Positions 9,624-19,018 are shown, counted from the stretch's first letter. The stretch is 64,000 bases of DNA from an uncultured Flavobacteriales bacterium (GCA_903935095.1 CAIZQH010000019.1:62001-126000); one strand, 5' to 3'. Notes: generated by a model not told the origin, from the letters alone. Program-made: numbers and translations.

Positions 9624-10448
9624 TTAGATTGAGAACATATTCCCATGCTCGTTTCCAATTTGAATTGGATTCACGATCAAGGTTGGAATCAATGCATCGT
9701 TTGTGATGATGTATTGCTCGTAATTTGTGGTTAAAGCTGACAAGAAATTACTGCGATTCAAATTCATTATGGCAATTAAATCAGCATCTACACTTACGGC
9801 ATATTTTACCACCTCTTTATCGAATCCACTTCTAGAAACGATGGCAGAAGTCATTTCAATATTACGGTCCTTAAAGAATCCTTCTGAAAACGTAATATTA
9901 GAAATAACTTGATGGCGCAAATACTCATCTGTCTCATCTGGAGTAACCACGTGTACTTTAGAATTAAAGTACTTAGCAAGGTTGGCTACGATCGATAATT
10001 TTTGCTTGGTTTCTTTGTGTAAGTCCATTGGTACAACGATGGAATCATATCCAGTCGCTTTCACGGATTTTTCTTGCACAATAATGAATGGTACCTGAGA
10101 ACTCGTCACCACTTTTAAGGCGTGACTTCCCGTGATGTGTTGCCATCCATGCGCCCCATGTGTTCCCATGAAAATCAACTCAGCTTGGTGTTCCGCTGCA
10201 AATGCACCAATATCTTCAAAAATACTTCCTATGCGAACATTTGGTTGAAGATTCACACCTTCACCCGCAAATTTTTCAATCAACTCGTCTAATTGAGTCA
10301 ATGCTTCCTGTATCTGGTTTTCTTTTGAGACAACATGAAGAAGTTGTACCACTGCATTTAAAGGTTTGGCAGTTGCAATCGCATGTTGCAGAGCAATATC
10401 CGCAACCATCGTAAAATCATGAGGTACAATAAAAGTTTTTTGTTGCAT
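9624..10448 (-). CDS. Tandem-domain universal stress protein (UspA family)
   Basis: 274 residues with two Usp domains (~1-145 and ~150-274). The first begins [19 protein letters not shown] and ends with the [20 protein letters not shown] stretch, like the Usp nucleotide-loop consensus G(2)xG(9)G(S/T). The second begins [15 protein letters not shown] and lacks a clean G-rich loop ([15 protein letters not shown]), so only the first half looks able to bind ATP. It precedes fbp by 8 bp, a plausible link of stress and gluconeogenic metabolism. A TAATTTTG box lies 14 bp upstream of the start. Confidence 0.9.
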   Translation of the reverse strand: MQQKTFIVPHDFTMVADIALQHAIATAKPLNAVVQLLHVVSKENQIQEALTQLDELIEKFAGEGVNLQPNVRIGSIFEDIGAFAAEHQAELIFMGTHGAHGWQHITGSHALKVVTSSQVPFIIVQEKSVKATGYDSIVVPMDLHKETKQKLSIVANLAKYFNSKVHVVTPDETDEYLRHQVISNITFSEGFFKDRNIEMTSAIVSRSGFDKEVVKYAVSVDADLIAIMNLNRSNFLSALTTNYEQYIITNDALIPTLIVNPIQIGNEHGNMFSI

Positions 10449-10462
10449 AGTTGTATTTTTTA

Positions 10463-10470
10463 CAAAATTA
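10463..10470 (-). promoter_or_regulatory. -7 box for the usp-fbp unit
   Basis: TAATTTTG on the minus strand, an exact match to Bacteroidota TAnnTTTG, 14 nt before the ATG at 10448. I see no TTG at the expected 17-23 nt upstream. Confidence 0.45.
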
Positions 10471-10506
10471 AGACAAAGTGACTAAAGAACGCACTAGTTT
10501 TATCTT

Positions 10507-10514
10507 TATTTTTG
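10507..10514 (+). promoter_or_regulatory. -7 box for the GH3-family gene
   Basis: TATTTTTG, an exact TAnnTTTG match, 38 nt upstream of the ATG at 10553. A purine-rich GAGGAGGG follows at ~10516-10523. No TTG at the right distance, so this is a one-element match in an AT-rich gap. Confidence 0.35.
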
Positions 10515-10552
10515 CGAGGAGGGTATTTACTTTTCACGACTAAAATAGGATT

Positions 10553-12079
10553 ATGCCAATTATCGGAAAACTTATCCGGAAAACGACCGCTTTAAGCTTT
10601 AAGCGAAATGCGAAAAAAGGGATTGATTACCGTCATCAATTGGAGGCATTGCGCGCCACTATTGAACGTGCAAAAAGCACAAAATTTGGTTTTGTCTATT
10701 CGTTTCATGCCATTTTAACCAAAAGTGATGTTGTTTCACAATATCAGAAAATGGTACCTATCACAGATTACGACGAATTTTATGAAAAATGGCTGAAAGA
10801 ATCCATTGCTGGAGCAAAAGACCATACGTGGAAAGGACGCATAAAGTACTATGCTCTATCCTCCGGAACAACCGGTTCGCCAAGTAAACGAATTCCTGTT
10901 ACTACGGAAATGATTCGTTCCTTTCAACGAGTTAGTCTGCGTCAATTTTCTATTTTGCATGAATTAAATTTACCAGAAGCGTTTTATTCTGCCAGTATTC
11001 TTGCCGTTGGTGGATCAACAAAACTCACAAAGAAAAGTACGCACATTGAGGGGGATCTAAGTGGCATCCTGAAAAAGCACACATCGATCATTGCTGCACC
11101 ATTTACCAAACCATCCAAGAAAATTACCAACTTAAAAAATTGGAAAGAAAAATTGCCATTAATGATTGAGGAAGCTCCGAAATGGAACATTGGCATCATT
11201 GCTGGAATTCCTAGTTGGTGTATCTTGTTAATGGAGGAAATCGTGAAGAATTATCAATTAAAATCCATTCACGATATTTGGCCGAATTTACACGTTTACG
11301 TTCATGGCGGAATATACATGGAACCCTACCGCGAGCGTTTGGAGAAAATCTGCGGACAAAAAGTAGAATTACTAGACACTTATTTAGCGAGTGAGGGATA
11401 TTTTGGTTATCAAACGAGTCCCAATCGGAAAGGAATGAAATTATTAATGAACAACGGAATCTTCTTCGAATTCGTCCCGTTTAATTCCGATTATTTTGAT
11501 GAAAATGGTGAGTTGATTAACCCACATAAAGCATATACGATTAGTGAAGTAAAAGAGGGGATTGATTATGCTTTGGTGATTACCACAAATGCTGGATTAT
11601 GGCGTTACCTCATTGGCGATTTAGTGCGCTTTGTAGATTTAGAGGCACATGAAATTATAATTTCAGGGAGAATCAAACAGTTTTTAAGTTTATGCGGTGA
11701 GCATTTATCATTGGATAACATTAACCAAGCAATTATGAAAGTGGCCAAAGCCACGGGAGTAAAAATTTCAGAGTATACACTTTTTGCGGATGAAGATCAA
11801 CAGCTCCACCATTGGTTTTTTGGTTCGGATGTTCCTTTTGATTCAGATCTCATCATTGAGGAAATGGATAAAGAACTGAGCTTGATAAATGATGATTATG
11901 CATACGTTCGCAAGTACAATTTAGGGAAACCAACATTAACGGTTGTTCCTACATCAACATTTTACGGGTACTTGGAGTCTTTAGGGAAATTGGGCGCTCA
12001 AAACAAAATGCCTCGGGTATTGAACAAGGTTCAAGCTGAAAAGTGGACTCAGTTTATTAATGCAAACGACTCCCTTTAA
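10553..12079 (+). CDS. GH3-family acyl-adenylate enzyme
   Basis: 508 residues, the usual length for bacterial GH3 proteins. Plant GH3 enzymes adenylate auxin or jasmonate and conjugate them to amino acids; the bacterial members have unknown substrates. The ATP-binding P-loop-like SSGTTGSPSKRIPVT lies at ~103-117, and the adenylate-forming region GLWRYLIGDLVRF at ~345. C-terminal ~100 residues form the mobile lid domain. It stands alone, with no visible pathway partner, and its last 23 bp overlap the convergent PorP/SprF gene. Confidence 0.93.
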   Translation: MPIIGKLIRKTTALSFKRNAKKGIDYRHQLEALRATIERAKSTKFGFVYSFHAILTKSDVVSQYQKMVPITDYDEFYEKWLKESIAGAKDHTWKGRIKYYALSSGTTGSPSKRIPVTTEMIRSFQRVSLRQFSILHELNLPEAFYSASILAVGGSTKLTKKSTHIEGDLSGILKKHTSIIAAPFTKPSKKITNLKNWKEKLPLMIEEAPKWNIGIIAGIPSWCILLMEEIVKNYQLKSIHDIWPNLHVYVHGGIYMEPYRERLEKICGQKVELLDTYLASEGYFGYQTSPNRKGMKLLMNNGIFFEFVPFNSDYFDENGELINPHKAYTISEVKEGIDYALVITTNAGLWRYLIGDLVRFVDLEAHEIIISGRIKQFLSLCGEHLSLDNINQAIMKVAKATGVKISEYTLFADEDQQLHHWFFGSDVPFDSDLIIEEMDKELSLINDDYAYVRKYNLGKPTLTVVPTSTFYGYLESLGKLGAQNKMPRVLNKVQAEKWTQFINANDSL

Positions 12080-13082
12080 ACATTGATTTTTTCGTAAAGG
12101 TATAGGCAACATTCACTTCAATGGAATGTTTATATGCAATGCCTATTCTTCCGAAGTCGTAATCATACGAAAGTCCTAGATCGACGGAGCCGAATGAAAG
12201 GGCAATATAAGGAGCAACTGTTCCCATAGATCGCATGTAAAGTCCTGCAACAACGGACTGAGAATTTACCATGTTTGTTATTTCGGAGTTTCCGCGCAAC
12301 TGAGCGCGGTAAAACAATCCTAAAATTGTTTCTTTATGCGCACCTTGTATCAATTGCGTGATGCTTACTTCCATACTCGATCGATCATCGAATGCATATT
12401 TGACTTGGGTATTAAAGCAGAATTTACGGTACAGTCTGTCTTCTGTTAAACTATTGTAATTTAAGGTTGGTTTATTTGCATGAGCGATGGAAAATCCACC
12501 TAAAAAAGAAAATTGTCGAGCGCTTAAATTTGGCTTATTTCCTGGGATATAACGATAGTTCATTCCTAAACCGGCATCAAGGTAGGAAAAAGAAGCAAAG
12601 TCGTTTGCCTCGCCAGAATACACATTAGGATCCAAAGAAGTTCCGTTCCATTGCGAGTAATATACTAAGCGAGAGAAATCAGCACTTCGATTGCAAAATG
12701 CTGTTTGAATTCCAGCAGAAAGCCAATGTCCTTTGGCCAAAGGTAGGTGTCCACTAAAGGAAGTTCCAAATGATTTTTGTGACATTTTCGAATCACCTCC
12801 GACGTCATTGCTAAAAAACACACCTATCCCGGCATACGCTTTTTCGCTTTTCTTTGTTTTTCCAACAGACAATTCTGCCATTCCATAGCTTGTCATGAAT
12901 TGTGTTCCAGAACCCAGCCATTGATTTCGGTTTTGCAGGCTTATTTTTTCAAATCCTTGATGCATGGAAACGGTGGAAGGATTCAAGATGGACATCATTT
13001 TATCTATCTGAGTCAAATGATAATCCTGAGCAAATAAGAAACCAAAGCCAATAAGAAAGAAACCTGTAAGTGTGAACCTCAT
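12057..13082 (-). CDS. Type IX secretion system PorP/SprF family membrane protein
   Basis: 341 residues: signal peptide (cleavage near LFAQDYH), then an outer-membrane beta-barrel of the PorP/SprF type, recognised by DYHLTQIDKMMSILNPS, FEKISLQNRNQW and a barrel-like C-terminus. These proteins often sit beside one large T9SS cargo carrying a type B sorting domain and help to export or anchor it. Exactly that is seen: it follows the CotH cargo gene by 9 bp on the same strand. Confidence 0.93.
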   Translation of the reverse strand: MRFTLTGFFLIGFGFLFAQDYHLTQIDKMMSILNPSTVSMHQGFEKISLQNRNQWLGSGTQFMTSYGMAELSVGKTKKSEKAYAGIGVFFSNDVGGDSKMSQKSFGTSFSGHLPLAKGHWLSAGIQTAFCNRSADFSRLVYYSQWNGTSLDPNVYSGEANDFASFSYLDAGLGMNYRYIPGNKPNLSARQFSFLGGFSIAHANKPTLNYNSLTEDRLYRKFCFNTQVKYAFDDRSSMEVSITQLIQGAHKETILGLFYRAQLRGNSEITNMVNSQSVVAGLYMRSMGTVAPYIALSFGSVDLGLSYDYDFGRIGIAYKHSIEVNVAYTFTKKSMFKGSRLH

Positions 13083-13091
13083 CCTATGTGC

Positions 13092-16000
13092 CTATCGAAT
13101 TAAGGTAATGTTACCTGTCATTTTTTTACTTGTTCCACCCACATAAGTGACCTCTACGATGTATGCATACACACCTGTATTCAGTGGCTTTCCTTTGTAG
13201 TTTCCATCCCATTTGAATAGTTTATTCGTAGATTCGAACATCACATTCCCCCAACGGTCAAAGACTTTGAATCCAATGGATTCAATATTTTTCCCAACGA
13301 TGATTTGATATACATCATTGTCTTCATTTCCGACGTTATTGGGCGAAAATGCCGTTGGAATGTAAATACCATCTGAGCATTCAGGTGAACTTGCGTCTGG
13401 ATCACATGGATTCAAAGGGTCTGAACCTTGTGTGGTTTCCAATAAGTCATTGTAACCATCTCCATCAGTGTCAGGATTATTCGGATTCGTACCTAATATA
13501 GCTTCTTGAGCGTCTGTTAAACCGTCGAAATCAGAGTCAATTTGACAGCCAGGCAAGGTGTCATCTGGATCACATGGATTCAATGGGTCTGAACCATTGG
13601 TTAGTTCAGTTCCGTCGTTAATTCCGTCACCATCCGTATCAGGGTTGGTTGGACTCGTTCCCGCTAATCCTTCTTGTGTATTGGTAAGTCCATCGACATC
13701 TTGATCACATGGTCCAGCGTTGGCATTCGGAATACATGGATTCAAATTATCTGGATCTAATTCATCCATCACACCGTCACCATCTGTATCAATGATGATT
13801 GATTCCAATGCGTCAATGATTCCGTCAGCATCTGTATCCAATGGAGTTGCTGGATTTGGGCCAAGTTCGGCGCAATCGTTTTCACCATCGCCATCTGTAT
13901 CTACTAAATTGGGATTAGTTCCTGCGGTCATTTCGACCGTGTTTAAGCATCCGTCACCATCTAAATCTGGAATATCCGGGACGAAAACAGCCACGATGGT
14001 TTCTGGTCCGTTGATATTGATGAAGTTCGAATCTTGTGTAATAGCTAACCCCATTGGTCCCGTAGTATAGGTCCAATGGTCAAAAACATATCCTGCATTT
14101 GCTTTCGCTTTTACATTGGTTTGAATACCGCCGAAGTAGGTTGTTGACCATGGATAAGATGGTGGATTAATCGAATTCACTTTAATGGTCCCTGCGTTTA
14201 CTGGAGAAACATCAAACGTTACCGGAAATGGCCCAGTAAGTTGGTAACAATCGATTAGTCCTTGCTCCATAGCAAGACAGCGTTGATTAATGAAATTCCT
14301 TAATTGTGTTACTCTGGCCTGCCATCCATTATAGGTTCCTCCCCATTTTGTACAATGAGCAGTCATTTCTGGTGCAATTTCATTCACCATACTATCGATA
14401 AGTGCTAACATACTTGTACAACTAAACGAGGTATTAATAAGATCAATGTAGCGTGTAATGTAATATTGCTCTACAATTGGATTTTCAGCAATTAACTTTT
14501 CAAGGATATCGGTATGACCTTGTCCACCTGGATTCGGTAAGTTTTCCGCATTACATGGGTCCGCATTCGCACTTGGATCAGGAATTCCTGTGTAATTGAT
14601 GTAGTGTCCAAAAGTCGCATCCATGTCCCAAAGTGCATAGCGCCATTTCTTTTTATCACCAGTGGGATCCATTCCTCTCCACCAAGCCGTATTCCAATTT
14701 AGCCAGTCTTGGTTTACCGTGTATGAGTTAATCATAAAATAATCAGCTAAAGATTGCCAATTTAAAAGTGAATCAACATAATTAAAATTAGTCGGGTTTC
14801 CCATATTATTTATCATAATATAGTTTCTTAAAGCGTTCCAATTTGGTTGTGCATTTGGAGCACCATATTCTTCCCAAGTACCACCCCAAGTTTTCAGGTA
14901 TTGAAGATTGAATTTATTTTGTCCAAAATAGAAGTCAGTATAATCGTGGTCATCCGCTTTTTCACGGATTTCATAAACACCCCAATAGTTTCCATTTAAA
15001 TAAACGACTGCAGGGCGCCAAGTACGTTCATCAAGTTTCATATCTGCCCTGATTGATAGGGTATGAATAAACGCATCACGAATATGCGCACCCTGTTCAA
15101 ATGGATAATTGTCACTTGCCCCGGGTTTCAGAATTAAGCGTTGAAAGTCATCTCGGCTTTTTTCTGGAAAAATAGCGTGGTCGATATCTCCGTTATGACC
15201 ATATTGGTCACGACAGATGAAATCAAATCCTCGCTGATCATAAGACCAGGAGTCGTTTCCATGTTTATTGAAATCACCCTCCGCTTCATCAATAAAGGTT
15301 CCATCTTGTTCAAACAATTCGAATCCACCAATTCGATTGGCGGGATTCTGACTTCCGTTTGCTACCAAAGAAAATACTCCTTGACTACAAACAGAAATTA
15401 CCGGAACTGTATGTGTTACATTAATGAAATAACTATTGGTTTCAATAAATGAGGACAACGTTGTTCCGAATGCAGCAGCCCTTAAAACCTTTGTTGTGGG
15501 TATGTTGATTGGTGTAGAGTAAACCGTAGATGTTGCTATGGGATTTGATCCATCGAGCGTATACCTGATTATTGCACTTGGATCTGCGCAACTAATAGAA
15601 ACCATTTGAGCTGTAGGATAAAATCCTGGTGGAACACTAAAAACCGGTTTTGGCGGGTAAAAATTGACTGCTCCACTATTATTCGCGTTGGGTGTTGGGG
15701 TAGTAAACAACTTGAAATCCACCGCTGCATTTGTCGATCTACCAACAGAGTGGTTTGCTTTTGTTAAATGAACTATTTTGAAGGAATCCACCACATTTCC
15801 GAATGCATTGGAAAGAATAATCCAATCTCCATCCGTTTGCGAAAGGTTGAAATTTGGATGGTACTCATTCCCATTCACAAGATCTCTTTTGGAACAAAAT
15901 ACCATTTTAAATCCCGTCGCTGGAATAGATCCACTTGGAATCATCCACTTTGTTAAATTAGTCGCTTTATCGGATAAGTACCAGCCCGTAAGATCAATTG

Positions 16001-16160
16001 GTGAGGCTGTTACGTTATACAGTTCTACCCAATCTTCTTTTTCTCCATAGGCATCCGAGGGACCCGTTATGTTTGAACAAGAATATTCATTGATAACAAC
16101 TTGACTAATTGCAATTTGTTGAAAAGCAAGGAGAATCAAACAAAGGAGGAGTTGTTTCAT
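13092..16160 (-). CDS. CotH-kinase-like secreted protein with TSP3 repeats and T9SS type B sorting domain
   Basis: 1022 residues. Order: signal peptide (AISQ), lamin-tail domain (~20-125, WVELYN and GWYLSD), chitobiase-like beta domain (~170-235), CotH domain (~250-625, with GNYWGVYEIREKADDHDY and WRYALWDMDATFG), a divergent InlB-type repeat (~640-720), acidic thrombospondin type 3 repeats (~725-925, DTDGDG and DSDFDG, likely Ca2+-binding), and a gliding-motility-associated type B C-terminal domain (~930-1022, FSPNN, VFDRWGN, GVYAYIV). CotH proteins are atypical kinases; the substrate here is unknown. Paired with the PorP/SprF gene 9 bp downstream. Confidence 0.95.
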   Translation of the reverse strand: MKQLLLCLILLAFQQIAISQVVINEYSCSNITGPSDAYGEKEDWVELYNVTASPIDLTGWYLSDKATNLTKWMIPSGSIPATGFKMVFCSKRDLVNGNEYHPNFNLSQTDGDWIILSNAFGNVVDSFKIVHLTKANHSVGRSTNAAVDFKLFTTPTPNANNSGAVNFYPPKPVFSVPPGFYPTAQMVSISCADPSAIIRYTLDGSNPIATSTVYSTPINIPTTKVLRAAAFGTTLSSFIETNSYFINVTHTVPVISVCSQGVFSLVANGSQNPANRIGGFELFEQDGTFIDEAEGDFNKHGNDSWSYDQRGFDFICRDQYGHNGDIDHAIFPEKSRDDFQRLILKPGASDNYPFEQGAHIRDAFIHTLSIRADMKLDERTWRPAVVYLNGNYWGVYEIREKADDHDYTDFYFGQNKFNLQYLKTWGGTWEEYGAPNAQPNWNALRNYIMINNMGNPTNFNYVDSLLNWQSLADYFMINSYTVNQDWLNWNTAWWRGMDPTGDKKKWRYALWDMDATFGHYINYTGIPDPSANADPCNAENLPNPGGQGHTDILEKLIAENPIVEQYYITRYIDLINTSFSCTSMLALIDSMVNEIAPEMTAHCTKWGGTYNGWQARVTQLRNFINQRCLAMEQGLIDCYQLTGPFPVTFDVSPVNAGTIKVNSINPPSYPWSTTYFGGIQTNVKAKANAGYVFDHWTYTTGPMGLAITQDSNFININGPETIVAVFVPDIPDLDGDGCLNTVEMTAGTNPNLVDTDGDGENDCAELGPNPATPLDTDADGIIDALESIIIDTDGDGVMDELDPDNLNPCIPNANAGPCDQDVDGLTNTQEGLAGTSPTNPDTDGDGINDGTELTNGSDPLNPCDPDDTLPGCQIDSDFDGLTDAQEAILGTNPNNPDTDGDGYNDLLETTQGSDPLNPCDPDASSPECSDGIYIPTAFSPNNVGNEDNDVYQIIVGKNIESIGFKVFDRWGNVMFESTNKLFKWDGNYKGKPLNTGVYAYIVEVTYVGGTSKKMTGNITLIR
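13396..13595 (-). repeat. Direct DNA repeat inside the TSP3 region
   Basis: A 32-bp segment occurs at 13396-13427 and 13564-13595 with one mismatch, 168 bp (56 codons) apart. It encodes the repeated GSDPLNPCDPD segment. It shows recent duplication or homogenisation of one thrombospondin-type-3 module. Confidence 0.85.
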
Positions 16161-16280
16161 AGTTTTTGGTTAAGAGCGACTAAAATTAGCGAAAAGACGA
16201 ACAATTTCCAATGTTAAAACGAGTAATGTTAAAACAAGTTGTTTTTTTTGTTAAAATTGCATGAACTAAAAAGTGTTATC

Positions 16281-16679
16281 ATGAAAAACATTCTCCTTCT
16301 TATTTTCTCTATTCTTGTACTTAGTCTTTCCAATTCATGTAAAAAAGTAGAGGGAACCGGCGGCGGTGCAACGATAAAAGGGATCATTCAAGAGCAAAAG
16401 TATAATGCTCTAGGAAATATCATTGCTGAATATCCGGGGTCGGATCAGGATGTTTACTTGATCTACGGAACAGCGGACCAATTTTACGATGATGACGTGA
16501 AAACAAGTTATGATGGCTCCTTTATGTTTAAGTACCTTCAAAAAGGGACCTATACCATTTTTGTGTATGAAGACGATGCCACAAAGCCCAGCGGCAAAAA
16601 TGTCATCAAAGAAACCTTTGATATTACCGAAAAGGGGCAAATCATAGATTTGGATACGATTAACATTCGTAAAATCTAA
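16281..16679 (+). CDS. Putative lipoprotein, unknown function
   Basis: 132 residues from the ATG at 16281; an upstream in-frame ATG at 16239 only adds a non-signal-like stretch. A hydrophobic signal (3-16) leads to LSNSCKKVEG with a lipobox-like Cys20, so probably lipidated. The rest resembles a carboxypeptidase-regulatory or transthyretin-like beta-sandwich (GSFMFKYLQKGTYTIFVYEDD). The stop codon shares one base (TAATG) with the start of the DUF2490 gene, so the two are co-translated. Confidence 0.75.
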   Translation: MKNILLLIFSILVLSLSNSCKKVEGTGGGATIKGIIQEQKYNALGNIIAEYPGSDQDVYLIYGTADQFYDDDVKTSYDGSFMFKYLQKGTYTIFVYEDDATKPSGKNVIKETFDITEKGQIIDLDTINIRKI

Positions 16680-17392
16680 TGAGAACATTTATTTTTCTCA
16701 CGCTTTTATGTTTCAACACCAGCATTGTTTTTTGTCAATCGACTGTTTTTCAAGTGTGGAACGAGTTAGGTGTTAGCGGGAAATTAAAAAAAGATTTTTC
16801 CTATGGTGTTGATCTAACCACGCGTTTTGGCAGCGATGGATTAGGAACTGTGTTTCCGCAACTTTCATTGAAATATAAATGGAATAAGTACGTCCGCGTG
16901 TCTGTTGATTACCGATTGATTGGTAAAAAAGAATTGAACGGGAATATGTTAGTGAGTCACCGCATCAATGGGAACCTACAGCTCTCTTATGGGATTAAAC
17001 GTCATTCTTTTGGATTTCGAACGCGTTACCAATACTCCTTCAATACGACAGTTGGTCTTTACGAGTCTGAATTTGATCAAGCATTTCGCTTCAAACCAAG
17101 TTATGCTTACGACATCAACAATAGCATTTTGACACCAAAAATAAGTTGTGAGTTTTTTTACAATCCTTCACCAGGAAATCAAGGTCAACAATTTACACGC
17201 CTTCGTTATTACGCTGGTGTCGCTTTGGAATTAGCTGGCCCCCATAACTTAGAGCTCGGATATTATTACGATAAAAAAATCCAAGTTGCTAATTCGGTGA
17301 ATCGAAGCATTCTGAATTTGTCTTATTCGTATGCAATTGGAGAGGGAAAGAAAAAAGAATCACGAAAAGGAAAGAATGCCCGATTTCTATAA
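16679..17392 (+). CDS. DUF2490-like outer-membrane beta-barrel protein
   Basis: 237 residues with a signal peptide (cleavage near VFCQS). Repeated amphipathic strands (LKYKWNKYVRVSVDYRL, HSFGFRTRYQYSF, NLELGYYYDKKIQV) fit the DUF2490 barrel family. Function unknown. The C-terminus ends in a basic tail (KKKESRKGKNARF) after the last strand, which is atypical for a barrel. It is coupled to the lipoprotein just upstream and overlaps the convergent cyclase gene by 6 bp. Confidence 0.8.
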   Translation: MRTFIFLTLLCFNTSIVFCQSTVFQVWNELGVSGKLKKDFSYGVDLTTRFGSDGLGTVFPQLSLKYKWNKYVRVSVDYRLIGKKELNGNMLVSHRINGNLQLSYGIKRHSFGFRTRYQYSFNTTVGLYESEFDQAFRFKPSYAYDINNSILTPKISCEFFYNPSPGNQGQQFTRLRYYAGVALELAGPHNLELGYYYDKKIQVANSVNRSILNLSYSYAIGEGKKKESRKGKNARFL

Positions 17393-18982
17393 ATTCTGTG
17401 GCATTTCTTCGTATTGATCCGCTTCCAATCGATCTATTACAATCTGTAAATTTTCCATTTTCTTTTCCTGACGCATTTGAATGGCTGTTTGCGTAAAGTA
17501 TTGATGTTGTTTCAAGAATTTCACTTGGATTTCATCCCATTGTTTACGTGATTCTAGTTTGCCCATTTCGGTTAATTCACGGCGAAGTCGATCTGCAATT
17601 TCTTCAAAATCATCCGTTCCTAGGTAATCTAAATCCGCATCACAAATTATCTCTTGCAATTTATTAATCGGTTTATGCGGTAATTCCGTTGCGTGTATGA
17701 GTTCCACAATGGTTTTTACGTGTTGTTCGGTATAGCCATATTTCGGGAGGATTTCGGTGGCCATACGTGCCCCGATTTCTTCGTTATTGTCGTAGCGCTC
17801 AATAAAACCGGCATCATGAAGAATAGCTGCAGTTTTGAGCAAAAACAAGCCTTCATCTGTCACTCCTTCTAGTAAGGCGATGCGCTCAACGGATTTGACC
17901 ACATCCTTTGTATGTTTTAAGGAGTGGTAGTACAATTTATCAGAAAGGCTTTTCTCCATGAAAGAGAGTACATTATGCTCTGTTTTGTAGTATTTAATGG
18001 AACTATAATGGTGTAATTTCTTGATTTCCTCAAAACGATTATTCGGAACAAGTCCTTCGCCATTTACCGAAAGTTCAGGTTTAATGCGGTTCACGACATA
18101 GGTATCTACTTTGGCGCGCGATTTCGTTAAGGCTTTCCCTTTGTATTCATATTCAAAATAAGGCTCAATCAATTGAAAGGTATTTCCAGTAATCGTTACT
18201 TTTCCAGGTTCACCGAGCATCTCCATTCGTTGTGCTAGATTGACAGTCGAGCCCCAAATGTCGTATGCGAGGCGGATATTTCCAATAATCCCCGCAATAA
18301 CAGGTCCTGTATTAATACCTAAACGAATTTCCCAAAAATCTTCGTGATCAGCGATGGCTTCATACTTAAGTTTATCCATAAATGCTTGAATCTGCAAAGC
18401 GGCTGTACAGGCATCAATTGGATTGGTAGAGTTTTCAATTGGCACGCCACCAGCACACATGTAGGCATCTCCAATCGTTTTAATTTTCTCCAAGTTATTA
18501 GCTTGGATGATTTCATCAAATTTTTGAAAAAGGATATCCAATTTCGATACAATTCTACTTGGTTGCATCGTATCAGAAATACGGGTGAATCCAACTACGT
18601 CGGTGAACATCACCGATACTTGTTGGAATCCTTGCGCTTTTACTTTACCAGAACGCTTTAATTCAATGACAACTTCAGAAGGCAAGGTATTGTTTAGCCA
18701 TTGTTCCGTTCGATCCTTTTCGGCTTGAAGGAGTACTTGTTGTTGAAGCACTTTGTTTTTTTCTTCTTCAATTAACCGGTTTTGTTCTTCAATCTTGGTT
18801 TTTTGAAGGCGGATTTCCCTCGTTCTTTCGGCAATTTTTACTTCTAAGCGCACCTGATTTCTTCTTGAGCGTTCAATGCTATTGCGAATAAAAATAAAAA
18901 TGCTAAAAAATAAAATAACACTTGTCAAGACCCAGAACCACCAGGTTTGCCAAAAATGTATTTCTCGTGTTAACTCAATCAT
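17387..18982 (-). CDS. Membrane-anchored class III adenylate cyclase with HD domain
   Basis: 531 residues. One membrane helix (~15-33), a coiled coil (~38-95), then a class III cyclase domain (~120-300) with metal Asp128 (FTDVVGFT) and Asp172 (GDAYM), purine-specifying Lys168 (KIKTIG) and Asp241 (YDIWGSTVN), and transition-state Asn248 and Arg252. The Lys/Asp pair predicts ATP rather than GTP. The C-terminus has an HD phosphohydrolase-like domain (~345-490, SLKHTKD...AILHDAGF...DADLDYLG). The start is fixed by an in-frame TGA directly before the ATG. FWQTWWF at 10-16 resembles the end of a Y_Y_Y sensor domain, but no sensor precedes it. Confidence 0.92.
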   Translation of the reverse strand: MIELTREIHFWQTWWFWVLTSVILFFSIFIFIRNSIERSRRNQVRLEVKIAERTREIRLQKTKIEEQNRLIEEEKNKVLQQQVLLQAEKDRTEQWLNNTLPSEVVIELKRSGKVKAQGFQQVSVMFTDVVGFTRISDTMQPSRIVSKLDILFQKFDEIIQANNLEKIKTIGDAYMCAGGVPIENSTNPIDACTAALQIQAFMDKLKYEAIADHEDFWEIRLGINTGPVIAGIIGNIRLAYDIWGSTVNLAQRMEMLGEPGKVTITGNTFQLIEPYFEYEYKGKALTKSRAKVDTYVVNRIKPELSVNGEGLVPNNRFEEIKKLHHYSSIKYYKTEHNVLSFMEKSLSDKLYYHSLKHTKDVVKSVERIALLEGVTDEGLFLLKTAAILHDAGFIERYDNNEEIGARMATEILPKYGYTEQHVKTIVELIHATELPHKPINKLQEIICDADLDYLGTDDFEEIADRLRRELTEMGKLESRKQWDEIQVKFLKQHQYFTQTAIQMRQEKKMENLQIVIDRLEADQYEEMPQNL

Positions 18983-19018
18983 TCAAATTCTTGCTCTAGT
19001 GGGTACAATTGATCTGAA

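Noticed and set aside
13396..13960. Repeated Asp/Gly-rich segments as a possible CRISPR or mobile repeat
   Set aside because: The repeats encode TSP3 modules in frame and have no regular spacers.
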